Below the pieces are notes generated by a model. That model was not told where the DNA came from. It saw only the letters and a list, made by a program, of their open reading frames with translations, and did no database searches. From Calditrichia bacterium (GTDB lineage Bacteria > Calditrichota > Calditrichia > RBG-13-44-9 > J075), in NCBI GenBank assembly GCA_028284905.1, contig JANQQU010000015.1, forward strand, positions 1-64,000: 64,000 nt of DNA, read 5' to 3'. Both the position numbers and the translations under genes were made by a program. This document shows, piece by piece, positions 28,342 through 35,523 of this stretch. Each line of letters begins with the position of its first letter. Position 1 is the stretch's first letter.

Positions 28342-29892
28342 ATGGCATCTAGGTTAACGATTTTTTTGATACTTCTCAGCTCCGTCTTCGGAGTGCTATT
28401 TGCGCAGCACTATGATCGCGATCTGGAGAGAGTCCGATATAAGGCTGAACGCAAGTATATTCACTATTACGACCGGGATGAAATTTGTCGTTTCGATGGT
28501 TCCACGACTGTCTCCCGGAACGAAGTTATCCGTGGGCCAGTGGTTGTCAGTCGCGGCAATTTACATGTCCGCGGGAAAATTAACGGAGACGTCCTGGTCC
28601 TCTATGGCGATGTTATCATTCACGATAAGGGTAAAGTGCGTGGGGACGTTACCACAGTAAATGGTAATATTCGATTACGCCGTTACGGCTATGTTTCCGG
28701 AAAAATGCTCGAAACTCATGAACGCAATCTTCGCCGCACCCGCCGTTACGTACGCAACTATTCTTCTTACCGCTACTCCTACCGGCCAGTGAATTATGGC
28801 ACCCTGCGCATGCCCAATACCGATCACAATGTTGCTTTACGCTATAACCGGGTAGAAGGCGTTTTTCTCGGACTGGAAGTGCCGCGCACTTTACACCGTC
28901 ACGCCAGTCAATTTGATCTCTATGGTTTTGCCGGATATGGGTTTGACAGCGAGGAATTTCGCTATCAGATCGGTTTGCAGCGCTGGCTGTTCGACCCGGT
29001 GGATTTCCGCACTGAAATCGGTTTTGAATATCATGACCTGACCGACACTAAAGATCTCTGGCGCATCGATTACCTGGAGAACTCCCTTTCCGCTTTCTTT
29101 TTGAACCGGGATTATCACGATTATTATCAGCGGCAGGGATTTAGTTTTCGCTTAAGCCAGAACTTTACCCGTTTCTTCCAGATCAGCGGTGAGTATCGCC
29201 GGGATGACTATTTCAGCATGCCCCTGGTAACCGAATGGTCGTTGTTCCGCCGGGATGCAACCTTCCGCCCCAATCCGCAGTTGGGTCAATATGAAGGCAA
29301 CATGCGTTCTATTTATGCCCAGTTGCTGGTAGACACTCGCAATGATATTCATTACCCCCGGAAAGGATTATATTTCCGTGTCAGTGGTGAAACCTCCCAC
29401 CCGGGACTACGGAGCGATTTCGATTTCGAGCGCTATGTCACCGAAGCACGCTTCTACCAGCCGATTAGTAATGGCGAAAGAATTATGCTAAGACTTATCG
29501 CCGGCACCGCCCGTGGCGACTTGCCTTTACAGAAAAATTTTGAACTTGGTGGACTTAGTACACTACGTGCTTACCCCTTTAAAGCCTTCGCCGGAAACCG
29601 AATTTTCCTGGCAAACGTAGAATATTTGCTATCCCCGGATATTTTTGATAATTTTCTGGGAATTGACGGACTGGATTTCATCGTCTTTGGAGATATGGGT
29701 GATGCATGGAGTGGGGATAACGATGAAAGCATTTTTGATAGCTTTCAACCCTGGCGCTGGGATCGCCTGAAAACGGATGTCGGATTAGGTATTGCAGACA
29801 GTGATGGACATTTCCGCCTGAATATCGCAAAACGCACCGACAGATCAGATAATGATGTTGTAGTTACTTTCAGATTGAGGCAGCCGTTTTAA
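28342..29892 (+). CDS. Outer-membrane beta-barrel (Omp85/surface-antigen-like) with bactofilin-like N-terminus
   Basis: ATG 28342 has GGGAG seven bases upstream. The signal peptide is residues 1-21 (IFLILLSSVFGVLFAQ). Residues about 50-130 form a short repeating hairpin series (RGPVVVSRGNLHVRGKINGDVLVLYGDVIIHDKGKVRGDVTTVNGN), like bactofilin/polymer-forming cytoskeletal strands. A basic linker (RRTRRYVRNYSSYRYSYR) leads to a barrel rich in alternating aromatic strands. Its end resembles the Omp85/bacterial surface antigen C-terminus: NFELGGLSTLRAYPF (an RxY variant of the RGY motif), FVFGDMGDAW-like and FRLNIAKRT, with a final aromatic Phe. POTRA domains are absent. It is probably an outer-membrane protein of unknown role, and the first gene of a four-gene operon. 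Confidence 0.78.
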   Translation: MASRLTIFLILLSSVFGVLFAQHYDRDLERVRYKAERKYIHYYDRDEICRFDGSTTVSRNEVIRGPVVVSRGNLHVRGKINGDVLVLYGDVIIHDKGKVRGDVTTVNGNIRLRRYGYVSGKMLETHERNLRRTRRYVRNYSSYRYSYRPVNYGTLRMPNTDHNVALRYNRVEGVFLGLEVPRTLHRHASQFDLYGFAGYGFDSEEFRYQIGLQRWLFDPVDFRTEIGFEYHDLTDTKDLWRIDYLENSLSAFFLNRDYHDYYQRQGFSFRLSQNFTRFFQISGEYRRDDYFSMPLVTEWSLFRRDATFRPNPQLGQYEGNMRSIYAQLLVDTRNDIHYPRKGLYFRVSGETSHPGLRSDFDFERYVTEARFYQPISNGERIMLRLIAGTARGDLPLQKNFELGGLSTLRAYPFKAFAGNRIFLANVEYLLSPDIFDNFLGIDGLDFIVFGDMGDAWSGDNDESIFDSFQPWRWDRLKTDVGLGIADSDGHFRLNIAKRTDRSDNDVVVTFRLRQPF

Positions 29893-29894
29893 CA

Positions 29895-32453
29895 ATGATT
29901 AGAAACACGATACAATTATTTTTCACCCTGTTTTCCTTGCAATTCGTATTGGCACAGGGGCATGTAACGCTGGAAATTTCCGATATCCGCTTTGATGAGG
30001 TTCGTTTTGCCGGCTTCAAGCTGGACAGAACGAGAACCATTGAAATTGAAGCGATTGGTGGCGGATTTGAAAAAGCCGCTAAACACTTGGATAACGATTA
30101 TTATGACCGGCATGACATGTTCGTATATGCCTGGATCCTTGATGCGAAATCGCGGGATTTGGTTTGGCGAATGACTATTGGCAATACCGAATCGTCCGAT
30201 GAGGGTGAATTTATTCGGGAATATGACAATGAGATAGAATTGCCACCCGGTCGTTATGAAGCTTACTTTTTTGCCAAACGACCCAATCGGGCAATCTTTG
30301 GTCAAAGCGGTATCCCCAGTCTTCGTGAATTTTTCCGTCGGTTATTTCGTGAAAAGAATTGGGTAGAGATATTTAAAGAATTCAGTTTCCTGAAAATTTC
30401 CGGTATTGATGAAGTTTACTCCAAAGCCGAAATACGGGAATATCATCGCAAGATAAATCCTCCGGCACTCACTCTCACCCAGATGAGAAACAATGACGCC
30501 CGGGAAAAACGCTTTACTCTAACTGAAGACGGCGTTTTTGAAGTCTATGCCCTTGGCGAAATTTTGGATGGAGACGAATACGATTATGGCTGGATCGTCA
30601 ACGAAGATACCGGTGAAAGAATCTGGTCCATGCGCCAACAGCATAGCAATTATGCCGGTGGTGCCAACAAAAACCATTATTGGAAAAGCATCCTCAATCT
30701 AAAGGCTGGCAATTATTCTGTCCATTACGTTACCGATGATAGCCATTCACCGGAGCGCTGGAATGCCAATCCCCCCTATGACCCATATTTCTGGGGCTTA
30801 TCACTTTATGGTGTTCCCGGTAAATATTCATCCAAAATGATGAAAGAATACGAAAAGCCGGAAGCGCTCAAGCTGCTGTCAATCAATGAAGTCGGCAATC
30901 ACCACTACGAAAAGAAGGGCTTCATACTGACCGAAAAAACGGCGATGCGGGTATTTGCTATCGGCGAAGGTAGTCGTCATCGCATGAGTGACTTTGGTTG
31001 GATTGAAAATGCCCGTACCGGCCGAATTATCTGGGAAATGAAATATCACAAGACCGATCATGCCGGTGGCGCTTCTAAAAATCGTAAAGCGGAAGACACT
31101 TTAGTCCTTAATCCCGGTGAATATTACCTGGTATACAGTTCCGATGGCAGCCATGCCTATAATAGCTGGAATAATACCCAGCCTTACAATGCCAGTGATT
31201 GGGGCATTACGCTCTACCCACTGGATGCTAATTTCAACCCGAAAAGCGTGCGTTTATTCGATAAAGAATTCGTGGAGCCCGCTCTGGAAATCACCCAGGT
31301 CCGTGACGATGAATTCCGGCAAAAACATTTTAAAGTGGAACGCACCACTCGCTTCAGAGTTTTTGCCATTGGCGAAGGCACTCACTATTTGGTTGACTAT
31401 GGGTGGATAGAAGAAGTTCGCACCGGCCGTGTCGTTTGGAAAATGCGCTATCGTAAAACGGTACATGCTGGCGGTGCCAAGAAGAATCGCAAGATCGATG
31501 AAGTTATCGAACTGGATGCTGGCGATTATGTTCTGAATTATCAAACCGATGATTCACATGCTTATGGCGATTGGAATGCCTCTCCCCCATATGATCAGCA
31601 AAAATGGGGCATCTCCCTTTACCAGTTGGATAGCGGAGAAGCCACGATTCAACCATTGTCCAGGGCACCGAGTGACCTCCCACGTCCTTTCTTATCACTG
31701 ACCCGTATTATGGATGACGAACTTGTCTCGAAACGATTTACATTGGAGGATGAGAGTGATATACGGGTGCTCTCTATCGGTGAAGGCAGCAATGGTGAAA
31801 TGTATGACTACGGATGGATTGCCAATGCAACCACCGGCCGCCGCATTTGGGAGATGAAGTATCGCGATACAGACCATGCTGGTGGCGCCAGTAAAAATCG
31901 AGTGGTTAATGAAGTAATCTCCTTACCAGCCGGTGAATATGTGGCCTATTATCGCACCGATGATTCCCACAGTTATAAGCACTGGAATAGCAGAGAACCG
32001 CGTCGACCGGAATTATGGGGAATTTCGCTAAGTGCCGTGACCATCGATCCTTCGGAAATTCGGGTTTATGATGATGCCAAATCCTCTCAGGAAGTGATCT
32101 GCAAACTCGTTGAAATTCACGATGATGAGCATAGCAAACGCACTTTCCGTATTAACAGTCCGACAGTCGTCCGTATATATGCCATCGGCGAAGGCGATGA
32201 CGGCGAAATGTATGATTATGGCTGGTTAGAGCATCGTGATAGTCGCGAGGTTATCTGGGTTATGGAATATGATGAAACCAGTTGGGCTGGTGGCGCACAT
32301 AAAAACCGCACATCTTCAATCACCCTTACGCTACAGCCCGGCCAATATACCTTGCATTATGTTACCGACGATTCTCATTCCTTTGGCGACTGGAACTCCT
32401 CTCCGCCCAAAGACCCGAGAAGCTATGGCATTACAGTTTCCAAGTTAAAATAA
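29895..32453 (+). CDS. Secreted protein with five tandem HAGG-type domains of unknown function
   Basis: 852 residues, starting two bases after the preceding stop. The signal peptide is at residues 1-20. One degenerate unit (about 22-150, YAWILDAKSRDLVWRM) precedes five full units of about 125 residues (from about 190, 325, 460, 600 and 725). The unit consensus runs: ..D.GWI.....GR.IW.M.Y..T.HAGGA.KNR....I.L..G.Y...Y.TDDSHS...WN..PP.DP..WGI.L. Invariant Gly, Trp, His and Asn positions suggest a compact beta-fold, perhaps binding metal or carbohydrate. I do not recognise it as a named family. One more unit sits inside the sensor kinase at about 57.8-58.2 kb. Likely periplasmic or surface-exposed, working with the barrel protein encoded just upstream. 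Confidence 0.85.
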   Translation: MIRNTIQLFFTLFSLQFVLAQGHVTLEISDIRFDEVRFAGFKLDRTRTIEIEAIGGGFEKAAKHLDNDYYDRHDMFVYAWILDAKSRDLVWRMTIGNTESSDEGEFIREYDNEIELPPGRYEAYFFAKRPNRAIFGQSGIPSLREFFRRLFREKNWVEIFKEFSFLKISGIDEVYSKAEIREYHRKINPPALTLTQMRNNDAREKRFTLTEDGVFEVYALGEILDGDEYDYGWIVNEDTGERIWSMRQQHSNYAGGANKNHYWKSILNLKAGNYSVHYVTDDSHSPERWNANPPYDPYFWGLSLYGVPGKYSSKMMKEYEKPEALKLLSINEVGNHHYEKKGFILTEKTAMRVFAIGEGSRHRMSDFGWIENARTGRIIWEMKYHKTDHAGGASKNRKAEDTLVLNPGEYYLVYSSDGSHAYNSWNNTQPYNASDWGITLYPLDANFNPKSVRLFDKEFVEPALEITQVRDDEFRQKHFKVERTTRFRVFAIGEGTHYLVDYGWIEEVRTGRVVWKMRYRKTVHAGGAKKNRKIDEVIELDAGDYVLNYQTDDSHAYGDWNASPPYDQQKWGISLYQLDSGEATIQPLSRAPSDLPRPFLSLTRIMDDELVSKRFTLEDESDIRVLSIGEGSNGEMYDYGWIANATTGRRIWEMKYRDTDHAGGASKNRVVNEVISLPAGEYVAYYRTDDSHSYKHWNSREPRRPELWGISLSAVTIDPSEIRVYDDAKSSQEVICKLVEIHDDEHSKRTFRINSPTVVRIYAIGEGDDGEMYDYGWLEHRDSREVIWVMEYDETSWAGGAHKNRTSSITLTLQPGQYTLHYVTDDSHSFGDWNSSPPKDPRSYGITVSKLK
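30463..32453 (+). repeat. Five tandem HAGG-domain units (about 390 bp each)
   Basis: Coding repeats begin near 30463, 30865, 31270, 31680 and 32085. All carry codons for the GWI/GWL, W-M-Y, AGGA-KN, DDSH or DGSH, and W-GI/YGI cores. They are diverged in sequence, so this is an old protein-domain array rather than a recent DNA duplication. Confidence 0.85.
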
Positions 32454-32498
32454 TACAGACAATTAGGGAAGTTAAGACTTCCACGAAAGGACAGTTCA

Positions 32499-33293
32499 AT
32501 GAAACATTCGCGTCGATATTTTAATCTGCTGCTGGTTCTTCTTTTCGGATTGACCGGCATGACCTATGCTGGCACTCTGGAAAAAACCGTAAAAAAAGAA
32601 GCCCCGCTTAAATATGGTGGCGAAGTCGTTCTGGACAATGTAAATGGCAAAATTACTATCGAAGGCTGGGATCGGGAAGAGGTGTCAGTAATAGCGGAAA
32701 TCCGCGTTCGGGACAGAAACGAAGACCGTGCCCAGGAGCTTCTCGATGAGATTGAGATCGATTTTGATGAGCGACGGGGAGAAATTCGTATCAGAACGAT
32801 TACCCCGAAACGCAACAGTGGTTTTTGGGGATGGGCCAGTGGTAACAAATCATCGGTTAGCGTTTATTATCGTTTAAAAGTGCCGGAAGAATGCTCTCTT
32901 GACATCGACAACACCAACGGCGCAATTGAAGTATCTGACGTTGAAGGTGAAATTCGCCTGGAATCAACCAATGGGAAGATCTGGACAGAATCAGTCGGCG
33001 GTTCGGTAAATGCAAATACGACCAACGGCTCAATTAAAGTAGATATTGCTGATATTACATCATCCAGAGACATGGAATTCACAACGACGAACGGCAGTGT
33101 AAAGCTGTATCTACCAGAAGATGCCGGCTTCGATCTCAACGCCCGAACAACGAATGGTTCTATTAAGACAGACTTCTCCATGAACTCCCGCAGCAACTAT
33201 AATCGCAGACGGATGCAGGGCAGCGTAAATGGTGGTGGACCACTGGTTTATGTAGAAACGACCAATGGCAGCATCAATGTCTGGGAAAGATAG
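32499..33293 (+). CDS. DUF4097-family secreted beta-strand repeat protein
   Basis: 264 residues with AAAGGACAG before the ATG and a signal peptide (LLLVLLFGLTGMTYA). The body shows the DUF4097 pattern: VNGKITIEGWDREEVSVIAEIRVRD, then short repeats NTNGAIEVSDVEGEIRLESTNGKI, TTNGSIKVDI, TTNGSVKLYL, ARTTNGSIKTDF and ETTNGSINVW, that would build a right-handed beta-solenoid. The function of the family is unknown; members are often found near envelope stress and adhesion genes. It is the third gene of the envelope operon, 45 bp after the HAGG protein gene and overlapping the glycosyltransferase. Confidence 0.92.
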   Translation: MKHSRRYFNLLLVLLFGLTGMTYAGTLEKTVKKEAPLKYGGEVVLDNVNGKITIEGWDREEVSVIAEIRVRDRNEDRAQELLDEIEIDFDERRGEIRIRTITPKRNSGFWGWASGNKSSVSVYYRLKVPEECSLDIDNTNGAIEVSDVEGEIRLESTNGKIWTESVGGSVNANTTNGSIKVDIADITSSRDMEFTTTNGSVKLYLPEDAGFDLNARTTNGSIKTDFSMNSRSNYNRRRMQGSVNGGGPLVYVETTNGSINVWER

Positions 33294-34473
33294 TTCCCGC
33301 ACAGCCGCCCGAATTGCTTTTCTAGTATTTTTTACACTTCTCATTGGGAACGGCCTCTATAAATATCTTGTTAAAGGCGTTATCGGAGACTATTCCCAAT
33401 GGGATCTTCATTCCCACACCAGTGCTTTTTCGCTATTAATGCAGGGGGTTCCCCTGTATACCGAAGCATCATCAATCCCCTACCTTCCTCCTTTTACACC
33501 ATTAACATTTCCGTTATTGGATTTTTTTGCCAGTTTTTCCCGAGAGGTAACTCAATGGATATGGTTACTGGTAACCAGCATATCTTATCTGTATATTTTT
33601 TCTAATATTATAACAACAATTTCCGACAAAGAGAACATCCGCTTAACGCTGCCCGAACAGCTGATCCTCGTTCTAAGTTTCTGGCTATTCCCCGGCACCT
33701 ATCTGGGATTTGCCGCCGGGCAAATATCCATGCTGGTTATTATTTGCCTGATGTTGTTTTGGATAAATGAATCGAGGCACCCTTACCTTGCGGCATTTTT
33801 TCTTGCACTGAGCACTATCAAGCTGACGCTGGCAGTACCGTTTTTTATTTACCTCCTTTATAAGAATTGTATTCGGACTTTCATCATCGCATCAGTGATT
33901 GCCATTAGTTTGAACACGCTGATCAGCTTTTTCTATCTTGGATTTGGCGGACACATCAATCAAATGTGGCAGGCGACAATCGCCCTGGAGCCGCTAGGTG
34001 TAAACAGTTATCTCCAGATGGGCGCCAGCGGCAGAGTGGACCTCGCCCCGTTTCTGGCGATTTTTAACATTCAGGGAGTTGCCTGGATCGTTATCGCGAC
34101 ATTGATATTCACCACCGGTATGGCCTATCTTTATCGGAAACGACATGAAATGCCGAGTGAGATATTATTACTAAACCTAAATTTACTCTTTTTTACAATA
34201 TTATATCATCGTGCATATGATCTAACATTACTACTGCTGATCGCAATACCATTAATCTGGAAACAGCGATTGTATTTGGGCAACTTATTCTGGGCGGGAT
34301 TAATTTTTTCCATTTTGCCACTGCAATTAATATTTCAGTCTGGAATGACATACTTCCCCAAACTTTCCATTCTCTGGCATTTAATCGGCGCTTCGACAAT
34401 TGTTGCAATTGTTACGATTGCTTTTTTTCTAAACAAGAATCTCTTGCCCACCTCTAAAATGCCTCTCCCCTAA
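33265..34473 (+). CDS. GT87-family (DUF2029) membrane glycosyltransferase
   Basis: 402 residues with about ten hydrophobic segments (for example ARIAFLVFFTLLIGNGLYKYL, LVTSISYLYIFSNII, HLIGASTIVAIVTIAFFL). The acidic residue in QWDLHSH near the end of the first loop and the LPYLPP-like motif (IPYLPPFTPLTFPLL) fit the GT87 family, which moves a sugar, often mannose, from polyprenyl-phosphate to an extracytoplasmic acceptor. The ATG at 33265 overlaps the DUF4097 gene by 29 bp; a second ATG at 33277 is also possible. The overlap indicates translational coupling. Inference: it may glycosylate an envelope glycan or the operon's own products. Confidence 0.85.
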   Translation: MAASMSGKDSSRTAARIAFLVFFTLLIGNGLYKYLVKGVIGDYSQWDLHSHTSAFSLLMQGVPLYTEASSIPYLPPFTPLTFPLLDFFASFSREVTQWIWLLVTSISYLYIFSNIITTISDKENIRLTLPEQLILVLSFWLFPGTYLGFAAGQISMLVIICLMLFWINESRHPYLAAFFLALSTIKLTLAVPFFIYLLYKNCIRTFIIASVIAISLNTLISFFYLGFGGHINQMWQATIALEPLGVNSYLQMGASGRVDLAPFLAIFNIQGVAWIVIATLIFTTGMAYLYRKRHEMPSEILLLNLNLLFFTILYHRAYDLTLLLLIAIPLIWKQRLYLGNLFWAGLIFSILPLQLIFQSGMTYFPKLSILWHLIGASTIVAIVTIAFFLNKNLLPTSKMPLP

Positions 34474-34752
34474 AAATTTATTTTTTATAGGATTAGCCCT
34501 TCTTGAAATTCAAACAAGCGTTATTTTTTTAGCGAATATCACAAAAATCAAAAAAGAAATTGAAACCGCTCGAAAAATCTTTTATTTTTCCCGGCTGAAT
34601 AATAGATGGTCAACCATTTGCAAACTCTTGAAAAAATGAAAACTGCGGGAACAAAAACTACATTTGTGATTATCCTTATTTAAATCAAATATGATTAGTC
34701 AGCTTGAAAAGCTAGCATTTGTATTTATGTCCTAAAACAGATGAGGTATTAA

Positions 34753-35523
34753 ATGGCAAACTCACCACAAACGATGATTGAAGCAAAAGGGATCAGTAAA
34801 TTTTATGGCCCTTTTGTAGCGGTGCAGAATATTTCTTTCCAAATTCCTGAGGGTCAGGTTGTCGCTTTTTTAGGGCCTAATGGCGCAGGTAAAACTACCA
34901 CGATGCGAATCCTCAGTGGTTTTCTCGCTCCCAGTGAAGGTAGTGCATCTATCGCCGGGCATGATGTATTTCAGGATCGCCTGAAAGCAGCACAACAGCT
35001 AGGCTACCTGCCTGAGAACGGTCCATTGTATGCGGACATGACTCCGTTAGAGCTGCTTCAGTTTTTTGGAGAAGCACGTGGCATCGATCCAAATACACTG
35101 GGCGACAGAATTAAACTGGTAACTGAGCAAAGCGCTCTGCAACAGGTGCTCGATAAGCCGATAGGAAAATTATCCAAAGGTTATCGCCAAAGAGTTGGTC
35201 TGGCTCAGGCACTACTGCACGATCCGAAAGTACTTATTATGGATGAGCCCACCAGTGGCCTGGATCCGAATCAGATCAAGGACTTCCGTAAGAACATCCG
35301 TACCCTCGGTGAAAAGAAAACAATTTTAATGTCTACCCACATTTTACAAGAAGTTGATGCTGTTGCCGACCGGGTAATTCTCGTTAACAATGGCCGCCTG
35401 GTTTATGATGGCACCCCGAACGACCTGAAGGAGAATGGTTCTCTGGAAGGGCCGTTCCACCGTTTAACTTCTGAAGAGCCGAAAAAGAAGCAGAAGAAGA
35501 CCGCAGAGGAGGAAAACGCATGA
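34753..35523 (+). CDS. ABC transporter ATPase, GldA-like
   Basis: 256 residues. Walker A GPNGAGKTT is at about 40-48, signature LSKGYRQRVG, Walker B VLIMDEPTSGLDP and an STHI switch His. It is the ABC-2-type (CcmA/GldA) ATPase of a three-gene transporter operon, ending with ATGA overlap into the permease gene. In Bacteroidetes, GldA-GldF-GldG supports gliding, but the same cassette is widespread in non-gliding bacteria, so gliding cannot be inferred. The C-terminus is lysine-rich (PKKKQKKTAEEE). Confidence 0.92.
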   Translation: MANSPQTMIEAKGISKFYGPFVAVQNISFQIPEGQVVAFLGPNGAGKTTTMRILSGFLAPSEGSASIAGHDVFQDRLKAAQQLGYLPENGPLYADMTPLELLQFFGEARGIDPNTLGDRIKLVTEQSALQQVLDKPIGKLSKGYRQRVGLAQALLHDPKVLIMDEPTSGLDPNQIKDFRKNIRTLGEKKTILMSTHILQEVDAVADRVILVNNGRLVYDGTPNDLKENGSLEGPFHRLTSEEPKKKQKKTAEEENA

